Below are positions 1-8,592 of a stretch of DNA of 64,000 nt, piece after piece. The notes beneath the pieces were generated by a model. It saw nothing but the letters and a program-made list of their open reading frames with translations, did no database searches and was not told the DNA's origin. The stretch comes from Catenibacterium mitsuokai. GTDB lineage: Bacteria; Bacillota_I; Bacilli_A; Erysipelotrichales; Coprobacillaceae. Positions within the stretch are counted from its first letter, which is position 1. Each line of letters opens with the position of its first letter. The stretch lies in the NCBI RefSeq assembly GCF_025148785.1, contig NZ_CP102271.1, positions 1,481,972-1,545,971 of the forward strand. The letters are read 5' to 3'. Both the position numbers and the translations under genes were made by a program.

Positions 1-126
1 CTCCTTATTATGAGCAAGGTAGAAGTTATAGATAAATCTGCAAGTACCTATTGTTTTACGAATTTTGACTTTCTGCTCTTCTGTCGGATTTATTTCCGTC
101 TTGAAGCTCTTCAGCAATTTTCTCAT
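1..126 (-). CDS. tnpB: TnpB (IS607-type transposon), N-terminus only, cut by the window edge
   Basis: The frame starts at an ATG whose complement is 124-126 and stays open for 42 codons to base 1. It reads MRKLLKSFKTEINPTEEQ and continues with a TIGTCRFIYNFYLAHNKE-like stretch, which is the conserved start of TnpB, the RNA-guided nuclease of IS605/IS607 elements. The start overlaps the stop of the broken recombinase upstream (ATGA overlap at 123-126), the usual tnpA-tnpB arrangement of IS607. The catalytic RuvC part lies outside the window, so intactness cannot be judged. Because tnpA is dead, the copy is probably immobile on its own. Confidence 0.7.
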   Translation of the reverse strand, partial: MRKLLKSFKTEINPTEEQKVKIRKTIGTCRFIYNFYLAHNKE

Positions 127-620
127 CCCTTTCTATAATTAAGAAGCCCATACAGTCTGCAGGAGAACATATGAAGTATTGACACAATATCCTGCACAAG
201 TTCTTCATTGTTTACTACCACTATGGTTGTATTAAACTTCTTACAGATTTTTTTTAAAACAGACATAACCAAACCTGATAAATCTATCTTTTTGGATTTC
301 TATTATGTTTTTTGATTTTTTGTTCCATGACTTCATCTAATAATTCGTTCCACTTTTTACGGTTTTAATTAATACCCTTTCCATAATCTTCAATACACTG
401 GTCTACAATAATTCCTCTTGCATTACAAAAATGTCTTAAAAAATACAACTTAATTTAGTAAATACTGATCATATGTGGAATAACGCCTATTAGCTGGAGT
501 TCAGTTTGCCTTTAAAGTTCCTTCTCTATCTCAACGTTATAATATCTTATCAGATACGCCTAAAAGTTCAGCAAAATCTTTTGGTTTATAATTTGTGATA
601 TTTGATGTGTTTTTTTAACG
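123..620 (-). pseudogene. IS607-type serine recombinase (TnpA), degenerate
   Basis: Reading the minus strand through several stops and shifts gives an almost complete IS607 TnpA. An N-terminal helix-turn-helix part resembling NYKPKDFAELLGVSDK and a DREGTLKAN stretch is followed by FCNARGIIVDQCIEDYGKG, then a KKWNELLDEVMEQKIK segment. The C-terminus reads IVVVNNEELVQDIVSILHMF followed by SCRLYGLLNYRKG. In-frame stops occur near the N-terminus and in the middle, so it cannot encode a working recombinase. Boundaries are approximate; the end at 123 is exact. Inference from remembered family pattern; the repeated matches in order make the call firm. Confidence 0.75.
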
Positions 621-782
621 CTCTTCTTTGAGAAGAATTTGAACACATTCAATCACAATGGTCAATATATTCGAACACTTATATTTTTCTCCTCCCTAAG
701 TGATTAACAATTTCTTCTGGATTACTAAACACGTTGCACTCAACTGATTAATATATCATATAAGCTATAAATATGAACTTCT

Positions 783-1220
783 TTACTGCAATCTCAGCAT
801 AATTCCATAGACTCTACATTTTACCTTTAGTTTCTTTTTGAATTCAACATTCTTTCTAGATATAGTTGTATTATTAGCTGTCTTCAATTCCTCTACTACA
901 ACACATCTTGGGCATCTTTTCACTATTTCCCATATACACTTATTAATATAATCAGAGTAGATATTATCAATCTTATTGAGGATCTTTTGTATCTTTGCTT
1001 GATTCTTTTTACTGTTATTTGAATTTTCTTCCTTTCTTGAAAGACTAATTTTTTCTTTAATCAAGCGTCTTTCTAAATACTTAATTTTTTCTATTTTATC
1101 CGTTCTTTGCGCGATTGCCCCATTAATTGTAAATGCAAATTTATTTAAATCTAGTCTAACCCTTAATTCATTACAATGATACTGTATTGAACTATCTTCT
1201 CTCATAAATGTATTCAACAT
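783..1220 (-). pseudogene. TnpB internal fragment (second copy)
   Basis: A 145-residue open frame with a good ribosome binding site (AAGGAAGG before ATG 1220) matches only the middle of TnpB. It has a degenerate RuvC-I region (RLDLNKFAF), a charged helical insert, the second acidic motif (VVVEEL, near residue 108) and a tail like FKKKLKVKCRVYGIML. The N-terminal domain, zinc finger and third RuvC motif are missing, so it should be a decayed remnant. It precedes the IS607 recombinase relic on the same strand, so two tnpB copies once lay here. It may still be translated, but nuclease function is not expected. Confidence 0.6.
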
Positions 1221-1241
1221 ATTTCACCTTCCTTACAAATA

Positions 1242-1262
1242 AGGGTGCAATTCGCACCCTTC
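1242..1262 (-). terminator. Hairpin after the first small peptide gene
   Basis: AAGGGTGC/GCACCCTT stem around AATT lies just downstream of the 1268-1429 gene. No strong U-run follows, so it may be a terminator or only an mRNA 3' hairpin. Confidence 0.4.
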
Positions 1263-1267
1263 TCTTC

Positions 1268-1429
1268 CTAATTTCCCCATTCTAATGTAATAAGACGACC
1301 TAATCTGAGACGACCTTTAGCTGATCTAAGCAATTTTAATCCTGCAATACCTAGAAGTGCATATACTATATAAGTTAACGCACTTCCACCACTGATCTGC
1401 TCCTGTCTTTCTACGGATAACTCGTACAT
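1268..1429 (-). CDS. Small double-glycine-leader peptide, copy 1 (53 aa)
   Basis: A longer frame begins upstream, but the start at 1429 is chosen because AAAGGAG lies 6 nt before it and the second copy starts identically. The peptide begins MYELSVERQEQISGG, a typical leader cut after Gly-Gly by PCAT-type exporters. It is followed by SALTYIVYALLGIAGLKLL, a hydrophobic helix, and a basic tail rich in Arg, Lys and Gly. This layout is that of exported bacteriocin-like or pheromone-like peptides. No exporter, immunity or modification gene is in the window. The name of the family is not recognised; secretion and activity are inference from leader and composition. Confidence 0.7.
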   Translation of the reverse strand: MYELSVERQEQISGGSALTYIVYALLGIAGLKLLRSAKGRLRLGRLITLEWGN

Positions 1430-1451
1430 ATTTACTCCTTTCTGCTCCCTC

Positions 1452-1479
1452 ATTATATCTATACGCTATATATCACCAA
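1452..1479 (-). promoter_or_regulatory. Promoter of small peptide copy 1
   Basis: TTGGTG (1474-1479), 16-bp spacer, TATAAT (1452-1457). A similar arrangement (TTGTTG, 17 bp, TAAAGT) lies at the same distance from copy 2, so each copy carries its own promoter. Confidence 0.5.
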
Positions 1480-1495
1480 TTTACTCAAAATTTTT

Positions 1496-1648
1496 TTATT
1501 TCATCATAATTATACGACCAAATCTAAGATACCCACGTGATGCTCTTAATAGCTTAACTCCTGCAATACCTAAAAGTGCATATACTATATAAGTCAATGC
1601 ACTTCCACCATTGATTTGCTCTTGTTTTTCTCTAGATAACTCGTACAT
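1496..1648 (-). CDS. Small double-glycine-leader peptide, copy 2 (50 aa)
   Basis: ATG at 1648 is preceded by GAGAGGAGTAAAT. The product begins MYELSREKQEQINGG and continues SALTYIVYALLGIAGVKLL before a basic tail (residues about 35-50) that differs most from copy 1. The leader, the first 19 mature residues and about 25 bases of upstream DNA are nearly the same in both copies. This indicates a recent tandem duplication with divergence confined to the C-terminus, as in two-peptide bacteriocins or paralogous signals. It lies 60 bases downstream of the valS terminator and was transcribed separately from valS if its weak promoter (TTGTTG/TAAAGT) is real. Confidence 0.68.
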   Translation of the reverse strand: MYELSREKQEQINGGSALTYIVYALLGIAGVKLLRASRGYLRFGRIIMMK

Positions 1649-1707
1649 ATTTACTCCTCTCTGCTCCCTCTACTTTATCTATACTTGATAAAATCAACAA
1701 TTACTAA

Positions 1708-1734
1708 AAAAATCCCCAAATAAATGGGGATTTT
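1708..1734 (-). terminator. valS terminator
   Basis: AAAATCCCC stem, 8-nt loop, GGGGATTTT followed by T's on the minus strand, directly after the valS stop codon. Confidence 0.8.
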
Positions 1735-1736
1735 AA

Positions 1737-4361
1737 TTAATTCATCTTTGCAAGTTTTTCTTTTGCTGCAGCATATTTAGAACGATAATCTTCAAGTTTT
1801 GCTTTTTCTGCTTCAACTTTTGCAGCAGGTGCTTTAGATGTGAAATTAGGATTAGATAACATACCTTCACCACGCTTGATTTCACCTTCAAGCTTCTTGA
1901 TTTCCTTTTCAACCTTTGCTTTTTCTGCTTCCATATCAATATACTGACCTAAGTCAATATTAAGTGTATTACCACCCTTGATAACTTCAGTTGCATTATT
2001 CTTGCTAGTTGGTACATTATATCCAACACAAGTTGCATTGACTAATTTGCTGACATAAGGTGCAATTTCCTTTAATAATGCTTCAAGATCATCCTGCTTA
2101 GTAGTAATTGTATAATCTACTTCAATGCTGTTCTTGATTACATAAGTATGTCTGATTTCTCTTACACCCTTGATAATATCAATTAAGTAAGCAAACTGAT
2201 CATTAATTGTATCATTATCGTATTCTGGATTTACTTCTGGCCACTTAGAAATAACGATAGATTCTTCGTTATGTGGAATAGCCTGATAGATTTCTTCAGT
2301 TACGAATGGCATGATTGGATGTAATAATCTAACAATAGTATTTAACACATATACTAATGTATTTAATGCAGATTTCTTAGCAACTTCATCATCACCAGTT
2401 AAATGAAGTTTAGATAATTCGATATACCATGAGCAGAAATCATCCCAGATAAATCGATATAATTCAGTTCCAACATTAATAAATTCAAATTTATCCATGT
2501 TTTCATCAACATTTCTAATTACTTCATTTAATCTATTTAAGATCCACTTATCGGCTAAGTTAAGTGTTGCATAATCTAATTCTTCTAACTGCTGATCTTC
2601 ATCAATGTTCATCAATACATAACGTGCACTGTTCCAGATCTTATTAATGAAGTTCCAAGTAGATTTTAATTTAGCTGGTACATAACGCATATCAGCTCCT
2701 GGTGAAGAGTTATTTAATAAGAACCATCTTAATGAATCAGCTCCATATTCATCAATAACATCCATTGGGTCAACACCATTGCCTAAAGACTTAGACATCT
2801 TACGACCCTGTTCATCTCTAATTAAGCCATGAATTAAAACATTCTTGAAAGGTCTTCTACCAGTAAATTCAATAGACTGGAACATCATACGACTTACCCA
2901 GAAGAAGATAATGTCATAACCTGTTACTAATGTATCAGTTGGGAAGTATCTCTTAAACATTGGATCTTCTGTATTAGGCCAGCCCATAGTTGAGAATGGC
3001 CATAAAGCACTTGAGAACCATGTATCAAGAACATCTTCATCCTGAGTCCAATTTTCAATATCTTCAGGTGCTTCTCTTCCTACATATAACTCACCTGTTT
3101 CATTATTGTACCATGCAGGAATACGATGTCCCCACCATACCTGACGTGAAATACACCAGTCTTCAATGTTATTCATCCAGTTAGAGAATGTCTTTTCAAA
3201 TCTTTCTGGTACGAAATCCACTCTATCATCTGTTTCCTGATTCTTTAGTGCATTTTCAGCTAATGGCTTCATCTTTACAAACCACTGCTTAGATAAGTAA
3301 GGTTCTACAATCGCATGAGAACGTTCTGAATGACCGACTGAATGGACAATAGTTTCAATATGATCAACAACACCAGCTTCTTCAAAATCCTTTAATAAAG
3401 CTTCACGGCATTCAAAACGGTCCATCCCTTTATATTTGCCAGCTAAATCATTCATAGTACCATCTTCATTCATACACTTAGGCATTGGAAGATTATACTT
3501 CTTAGCAAGCTGGAAGTCATTTGGGTCATGTGCTGGTGTACATTTCATAACAGCCGTACCAAAATCAAGATCAATATAACTATCAGCCATGATTGGTAAC
3601 TCATCACCGTTGGCAGGGTTAATAGCCTTCATTCCAACATATTTCTTATATCTTTCGTCATCAGGATGAACAAAAATTGCCTGGTCAGCAAACATTGTTT
3701 CTGGACGTGTAGTGGCAATCACTAAAATATCATCTGAGCCAACGATATGATAATTAAAGTAATACATATGACCTTCAATATCTTCGTGATATACTTCGAT
3801 ATTTGATAATGCAGTTCTTTGTACTGGGTCCCAGTTGATGATCTTTTCACCCTGGTAGATTAATCCCTTTTCATATAATCTAACAAATACTTCTCTAACA
3901 GCATCTGATAAACCTTCATCAAAAGTAAATCTTTCCTTTGAATAATCAAGTGATAATCCTAATTTAGCCCACTGTGCACGAATGATATCTGCATATTCTT
4001 CTTTCCATTCCCAGATCTTATCAACAAGCTTTTCTCTTCCTAGATCATAACGAGAAATACCCTGTTCTCTAAGTCTTGCTTCTACCTTAGCCTGAGTTGC
4101 AAGTCCAGCATGGTCCATACCTGGTAACCATAATGCGTCATAACCCTGCATTCTCTTATAACGGATAATCATATCCTGCATAGTTGTATCCCAAGCATGA
4201 CCTAAATGTAATTTACCAGTTACATTTGGTGGAGGAATAACAATACTATAAGGCTTCTTTGTTAAATCTCCAGCTTTAAAATATTCCTTGTCTAACCACT
4301 GCTGATATTTACCTTTTTCTACAGCTAAATGGTCATATTTAGTCGGTAACTCTTTCTTCAT
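1737..4361 (-). CDS. valS: Valyl-tRNA synthetase
   Basis: Cytoplasmic class Ia synthetase that charges tRNA-Val and edits mischarged Thr. The HIGH motif appears as HLGH (about residues 52-55), KMSKS at about 521, and the C-terminus is a charged coiled coil typical of ValRS. At 874 residues it has the normal length. The start at 4361 ([11 protein letters not shown]) is preferred over an ATG nine bases earlier because GAGGGGG lies 8-9 nt before it. It overlaps the upstream membrane-protein gene by 23 bases, so the two are translationally coupled behind one Val T-box, and it ends in a clear terminator. Confidence 0.97.
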   Translation of the reverse strand: MKKELPTKYDHLAVEKGKYQQWLDKEYFKAGDLTKKPYSIVIPPPNVTGKLHLGHAWDTTMQDMIIRYKRMQGYDALWLPGMDHAGLATQAKVEARLREQGISRYDLGREKLVDKIWEWKEEYADIIRAQWAKLGLSLDYSKERFTFDEGLSDAVREVFVRLYEKGLIYQGEKIINWDPVQRTALSNIEVYHEDIEGHMYYFNYHIVGSDDILVIATTRPETMFADQAIFVHPDDERYKKYVGMKAINPANGDELPIMADSYIDLDFGTAVMKCTPAHDPNDFQLAKKYNLPMPKCMNEDGTMNDLAGKYKGMDRFECREALLKDFEEAGVVDHIETIVHSVGHSERSHAIVEPYLSKQWFVKMKPLAENALKNQETDDRVDFVPERFEKTFSNWMNNIEDWCISRQVWWGHRIPAWYNNETGELYVGREAPEDIENWTQDEDVLDTWFSSALWPFSTMGWPNTEDPMFKRYFPTDTLVTGYDIIFFWVSRMMFQSIEFTGRRPFKNVLIHGLIRDEQGRKMSKSLGNGVDPMDVIDEYGADSLRWFLLNNSSPGADMRYVPAKLKSTWNFINKIWNSARYVLMNIDEDQQLEELDYATLNLADKWILNRLNEVIRNVDENMDKFEFINVGTELYRFIWDDFCSWYIELSKLHLTGDDEVAKKSALNTLVYVLNTIVRLLHPIMPFVTEEIYQAIPHNEESIVISKWPEVNPEYDNDTINDQFAYLIDIIKGVREIRHTYVIKNSIEVDYTITTKQDDLEALLKEIAPYVSKLVNATCVGYNVPTSKNNATEVIKGGNTLNIDLGQYIDMEAEKAKVEKEIKKLEGEIKRGEGMLSNPNFTSKAPAAKVEAEKAKLEDYRSKYAAAKEKLAKMN

Positions 4362-4974
4362 TCTGTTCATCCCCCTCGATAAATGATTCTTTATGTTCTC
4401 TAATATATTTAGTTAGTTTAGGCATGAAATCTGTACCTGCAATCATAGTGATATATTCATGCGTGAAATCTGAGAAATTATAAGAAGAATAATCACCCAT
4501 ATCTTCGTCTTCTTCACCATTTTCCATGATTTCATTTAATCTCTTTGCACTCTTTACTAATTCAGCAATCTGTGGTTCACGTAAATTATTGAAATAAGTT
4601 TCTAATTCATCCGCATATACTGAATAAGCAGGTGTTTCAAAAAAAGAACGAATTGTTTTAGTAGTACTTACACACTCATTTAACTGACTGATACCATAGA
4701 CAGTTCTTTCTTCCATATTTAACTTATCTAGGAAGTTTTCGTCTTCGTCTTCTAAATCTCCAATGCGTGCAACAATGAGATTCACTAAATCTTGATCACT
4801 GCAGGCATCAAACTTTTCCGATGTAAAATGCTTGTTTTCTTCTTTAAAGTCTGCAAAACGTAACGCTTCCTCCATCTGTTTCTCTTTAATGGATCTTCTC
4901 TTTTTATAATAGAAATAACCTAGTGTTAATATAAATAGAGTAAAAACCACTAATATCGGTGTTCTGTATTCCAT
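4339..4974 (-). CDS. Unknown membrane-anchored protein, first gene of the valS operon
   Basis: 211 residues: one N-terminal membrane segment (about 7-23, [16 protein letters not shown]) then a cytoplasmic domain rich in Glu and Asp, mostly helical. No catalytic motif is visible. It starts right after the Val T-box terminator and overlaps valS by 23 bases, so its synthesis must follow uncharged tRNA-Val. No family is recognised. The tight coupling suggests a conserved local partner, but a role in translation is not shown. Confidence 0.85.
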   Translation of the reverse strand: MEYRTPILVVFTLFILTLGYFYYKKRRSIKEKQMEEALRFADFKEENKHFTSEKFDACSDQDLVNLIVARIGDLEDEDENFLDKLNMEERTVYGISQLNECVSTTKTIRSFFETPAYSVYADELETYFNNLREPQIAELVKSAKRLNEIMENGEEDEDMGDYSSYNFSDFTHEYITMIAGTDFMPKLTKYIREHKESFIEGDEQNEERVTD

Positions 4975-4989
4975 AGTTCCTCCTTAAAA

Positions 4990-5204
4990 ATAAAAAAGAG
5001 CATGTGCATAAGGACGACTGTATCGTGGTACCACCTTATTTCACATACTCTGTATGTCTCTTTACTTTAACGCAGTATTACGTATCTGGCTACTTCATTC
5101 ACCAAATATGCTCCAAGGCTACCTTCCAGTCTTCACTCTCCTCTTTCACACCAACCAAGAGGTCTCTTTAAGAAGAATAACTGTACTCCTCCTCTTCAAC
5201 GCTT
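4990..5204 (-). promoter_or_regulatory. T-box leader (valine, specifier GUA)
   Basis: The conserved T-box element lies at 5024-5037 (minus strand AAGGTGGTACCACG). The specifier GUA is read at 5120-5122 (minus strand) just before GCCUUGGAG, at the same place where the tyrS leader has UAC. A terminator stem GAGTATGTG/CACATGCTC followed by a T-run competes with the antiterminator. Uncharged tRNA-Val should allow readthrough into the membrane-protein gene and valS. All four T-boxes in the window share this specifier context, which supports the codon reading. Confidence 0.9.
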
Positions 5205-5210
5205 GCTATT

Positions 5211-5239
5211 ATTCTACCAAAGGCATAGTCCAAAGTCAA
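5211..5239 (-). promoter_or_regulatory. Promoter of the valS operon
   Basis: TTGACT (5234-5239), 17-bp spacer, TAGAAT (5211-5216), immediately upstream of the T-box leader. Confidence 0.75.
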
Positions 5240-5244
5240 TGAAC

Positions 5245-5547
5245 TTATTTACCTAGATATTCTAAAGCCTGTTCAAGTACTGATTCACCATTCATCATAC
5301 CGTAGTCCTTCATACCAATCATATAAACTGGAATAGAACCAACAGTTTCCTGAATTTCATCCTTTGCATAGCGAACCTGTGGGCCTAGAAATATAATATC
5401 AGCCTCTACATCCTTTAAATCTGTATTTTCAGCATTCACTGCCCAGATTTCAGCTTCTACGCTCTTTTTAGCTGCTGCTCTTTTCATCTTTTCTACAAGC
5501 AAGCTTGTACTCATCCCTGATGCACAGCATAATAAAATCTTAATCAT
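5245..5547 (-). CDS. PTS system EIIB, lactose/cellobiose type (stand-alone)
   Basis: A 100-residue phosphocarrier domain. It begins MIKILLCCASGMSTSLL, with the phospho-accepting Cys at residue 8 in the CxxGMSTS loop typical of the cellobiose/lactose IIB fold. The start at 5547 is chosen for AAGGGAG seven bases upstream; the frame extends eight codons further without a site. No IIA or IIC gene is adjacent, so it must serve permease subunits encoded elsewhere or have a regulatory role. The sugar is unknown. Confidence 0.88.
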   Translation of the reverse strand: MIKILLCCASGMSTSLLVEKMKRAAAKKSVEAEIWAVNAENTDLKDVEADIIFLGPQVRYAKDEIQETVGSIPVYMIGMKDYGMMNGESVLEQALEYLGK

Positions 5548-5571
5548 CAAAAAACTCCCTTCTTGCGACAC

Positions 5572-5600
5572 ATTATATACTAAAATAAGGCATTTGTGAA
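5572..5600 (-). promoter_or_regulatory. Promoter of the PTS IIB gene
   Basis: TTCACA (5595-5600), 17-bp spacer, TATAAT (5572-5577), about 25 bases before the start codon. Confidence 0.6.
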
Positions 5601-5610
5601 GAAAGAAAAA

Positions 5611-5633
5611 AAGAGAGATTTATCATCTCTCTT
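5611..5633 (-). terminator. engB terminator
   Basis: AAGAGAGAT/ATCTCTCTT stem with 5-nt loop followed by T's; it overlaps the last codons of engB. Confidence 0.75.
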
Positions 5634-6216
5634 CGCATAGTTCTAAGATACAATCCCAGACTTCTCTGACGCCTTTTTTCTTTAAACTAGAAAAACGTAC
5701 AAAGTGGTCATTCGGATCAAAATCCAATGTTTCTTTAATAAGCTTCTCATTCTTGACAAGTTCATTACGTTTAAGCTTATCTTCTTTCGTTGCGACAACA
5801 ATAACTGGAATAGCAAAATGCTTCGCATAGTCATACATTGTCACATCATCATCTTTTGGTTTATGACGATAATCCACAATAAGAATCATCGCTTTAAGAT
5901 TCTTTCTATTACGTAAGTAATTGTCAATCATTTCTGAGAACTGCTCTAACATCTTCTTTGGCACTTTCGCATAGCCATATCCTGGCACATCGACAAGTCT
6001 TAATTCATCATTAATATTGAAGAAATTAAGAGTACGCGTCTTACCAGGAGTTGAACTCACTTTCGCAAGCCCCTGTACATTGGTTACTGTATTAATAAAA
6101 CTTGACTTTCCTACATTTGAACGTCCAGCCATGACTACTTCAGGTAATGATTCATCCGGCCACTGACTTGTCCAGGCTGCACATAACATGAATTCGGCTT
6201 TTTTAATCGTATACAT
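5623..6216 (-). CDS. engB: Ribosome biogenesis GTPase EngB (YsxC/YihA)
   Basis: Essential GTPase acting in late large-subunit assembly. The P-loop GRSNVGKSS is at residues 31-39, switch I around TPGKTRT (about 56-62), G3 DVPGYG (about 76-81) and G4 TKED (about 143). At 197 residues it is the normal length. It starts two bases after the lon stop codon, so it is coupled to lon, the same lon-engB order as Bacillus. It ends with a terminator inside its last codons. Confidence 0.96.
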   Translation of the reverse strand: MYTIKKAEFMLCAAWTSQWPDESLPEVVMAGRSNVGKSSFINTVTNVQGLAKVSSTPGKTRTLNFFNINDELRLVDVPGYGYAKVPKKMLEQFSEMIDNYLRNRKNLKAMILIVDYRHKPKDDDVTMYDYAKHFAIPVIVVATKEDKLKRNELVKNEKLIKETLDFDPNDHFVRFSSLKKKGVREVWDCILELCEER

Positions 6217-6217
6217 A

Positions 6218-8542
6218 CTACTTTACCAATGCATTTTCTAAAACAGTATCAATATGATCTGCTGTGATAATAGTTAAATCTTTTCTTACTGATTCTGGAA
6301 TATCGTCAATATCCTTAGCATTATCCTTAGGAATAATGATTGTATGAATACCAGAACGATGAGCGGAAATTGATTTTTCTTTTAAGCCACCAATTGGTAA
6401 TACATTACCAGTTAATGTCACTTCACCTGTCATTGCGACATCATCGCGTACAGGTTTTTGTGTAAAGGCTGAATAAATAGCCGTTGTTAAAGTGACACCA
6501 GCACTTGGTCCATCCTTCTTCACTGCACCTTCAGGTACATGAATATGAATATCCTGCTTATCAAAATCAATATCCTTCAAGCTATACTTATCAGCATGGG
6601 CCTTAAGATAGTCTAATGCAATTGATGCAGATTCCTTCATAACATCACCCAGCTGACCAGTCACGATAAATTTACCGCTACCTTTAAAGTGATTTACTTC
6701 AATTGGAAGAATATCGCCACCAAACTGAGTCCATGCTAAACCAGTCACAACACCTACCTGAGGCTTTGGCTGTTTCTTTGTATGATCAAATGGTGCTTTA
6801 CCTAATAATTCTTCTAAATCTTCAACTTCTACAACAACATGATCCGTTGTCTTTTTAAGAATCTTTAATACTGATTTTCTACAGATAGCCGCAATCAATC
6901 TTTCTAACTGACGGACACCCGCTTCACGTGTATAGTGTCTAATTATATACATGATAGCTTCATCAGTAATAGTTAACTGTTCATCAGTTAAGCCATGATT
7001 CTTGAGTTCTTTCTTAATCAAATGATCTTTCGCAATCATCTGTTTTTCTTGTTCAGTATATGAAGATAATTCAATGATTTCTAATCTATCACGTAACGGT
7101 TCAGGAATACCTCCTAAATCATTTGCAGTCGCAATAAATAAAACCTGTGATAAATCATATGGTTCTTCAATATAGTTATCTGAGAACATAGAATTCTGTT
7201 CAGGGTCTAATACTTCAAGCATCGCACTTGTAGGATCACCCTTATAATCACTTGCCATCTTATCAATTTCATCAAGTAAGAAGACAGGATTCATGACACC
7301 AGCTTTTTTCATACCCTGAATAATTCTACCTGGCATTGAACCTAAATAAGTTCTACGATGTCCTCTGATTTCTGATTCATCAGTAACACCACCTAAAGAA
7401 ATCTTCACAAATTTACGATCTAATGCACGTGCAATAGATTTAGAAATAGAAGTCTTACCAACACCTGGTGGGCCTACTAAACAGATAATAGGTGCCTTTA
7501 AAGACTGGGTCATCTGTTTTACAGCAAGTTGTTCTACAATTCTTTCTTTAGGTTTCTTTAAACCAAAATGGTCTTCATCAAGGATCTGTTCTACCTTAGT
7601 TATATCCTGATTATCTTCAGTCATTTCAAACCAAGGAAGTTTAGTCATCCAATCAAGATATGTACGAACAACATTGGCTTCAGGTGAAGTAGAAGGCATC
7701 ATTTCATAACGTGCTAACTCTTCAGTCAACTTATCTTTAACATTCTGTGGATAAGGATTATCTTTGATCATAGAACGGAATCTCTCAACTTCATCCATAC
7801 CATTAGGTGTATCACCTAATTCTTCTTTAATCGCTTTAAGCTTTTCTCTTAAATAGAATTCTTTCTGGTTTTCATCAATACTCTTCTTTACACGATTATT
7901 GATAGAATTTTCAATTTCATTTATTGCCTTTTCTTTCTGCATACATGCAAGAACTAATAAAAGACGCTTATTTACATCAGGCTCGGCAAGAATCTTTTCT
8001 CTTTCAACAAGTTCAGAGTTAATATAATGACCGATAGTATCAGCAAGTTCACTTGCTGATAAGCCGTTAGTAATATTTGAAATCAATTCTCTAGGTAATA
8101 GCTGACTTGCCCCATTCATCGATTGCATTTGTTCAGTAATTCTACGTACTAAAGCAATTTCTTCATTTTGATCACCATGGATATCTTCTAAATAGCGTAC
8201 CTTTGCATAATAGCATTCACCTTCAGTATAAAGTGATTCTAATTCAACACGCTTTTCACCTACTACAGTAAGCTTGATAGTACCATGATTATCTTTTTTA
8301 ATACGTTTTGTAATTTTACAAAGTGTGGCATGGTGGTAAACCATGTCAAAATTGATTTCTTCTTCTAAAGGATGGATCTGTGACACTAATACAATATTAG
8401 AATCATGCTGACTAACAGATAGATCCATTGCATTTAAGGAAAATGTACGTCCTACATCTAAAGACAATTCATGTCCTGGAAATACAAGCATACCGCGCGT
8501 ACAAATAACAGGAAGATCAACTGTCACATTTAAATTTTCCAT
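6218..8542 (-). CDS. lon: ATP-dependent protease Lon
   Basis: Soluble AAA+ protease degrading misfolded and regulatory proteins. The N-terminal substrate domain (about 1-205) is followed by an AAA+ domain with Walker A GPPGVGKTS and Walker B FLLDEID. The C-terminal protease domain has the Ser-Lys dyad at Ser680 (DGPSAG) and Lys723 (GGLKEK). The length of 774 residues equals LonA. The start is supported by AAAGGAG. It follows the tig terminator by about 25 bases with no evident promoter of its own, so expression may rely on readthrough from tig. Confidence 0.97.
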   Translation of the reverse strand: MENLNVTVDLPVICTRGMLVFPGHELSLDVGRTFSLNAMDLSVSQHDSNIVLVSQIHPLEEEINFDMVYHHATLCKITKRIKKDNHGTIKLTVVGEKRVELESLYTEGECYYAKVRYLEDIHGDQNEEIALVRRITEQMQSMNGASQLLPRELISNITNGLSASELADTIGHYINSELVEREKILAEPDVNKRLLLVLACMQKEKAINEIENSINNRVKKSIDENQKEFYLREKLKAIKEELGDTPNGMDEVERFRSMIKDNPYPQNVKDKLTEELARYEMMPSTSPEANVVRTYLDWMTKLPWFEMTEDNQDITKVEQILDEDHFGLKKPKERIVEQLAVKQMTQSLKAPIICLVGPPGVGKTSISKSIARALDRKFVKISLGGVTDESEIRGHRRTYLGSMPGRIIQGMKKAGVMNPVFLLDEIDKMASDYKGDPTSAMLEVLDPEQNSMFSDNYIEEPYDLSQVLFIATANDLGGIPEPLRDRLEIIELSSYTEQEKQMIAKDHLIKKELKNHGLTDEQLTITDEAIMYIIRHYTREAGVRQLERLIAAICRKSVLKILKKTTDHVVVEVEDLEELLGKAPFDHTKKQPKPQVGVVTGLAWTQFGGDILPIEVNHFKGSGKFIVTGQLGDVMKESASIALDYLKAHADKYSLKDIDFDKQDIHIHVPEGAVKKDGPSAGVTLTTAIYSAFTQKPVRDDVAMTGEVTLTGNVLPIGGLKEKSISAHRSGIHTIIIPKDNAKDIDDIPESVRKDLTIITADHIDTVLENALVK

Positions 8543-8567
8543 AACCTATTTCTCCTTTCTTAGAAAA

Positions 8568-8592
8568 AATAAGACGCGTAGGCGTCTTATTT
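8568..8592 (-). terminator. tig terminator
   Basis: AATAAGACGC stem, 4-5-nt loop, GCGTCTTATT, then T's; it overlaps the tig stop codon. Confidence 0.8.

Noticed and set aside
1242-1262. Hairpin taken as a transposon end of the IS607 relic
   Set aside because: IS607 elements lack terminal inverted repeats; the hairpin is better placed as the 3' end of the small peptide gene.
5054-5242. Plus-strand open frame of 62 codons
   Set aside because: It lies over the Val T-box leader on the other strand and has no ribosome binding site.
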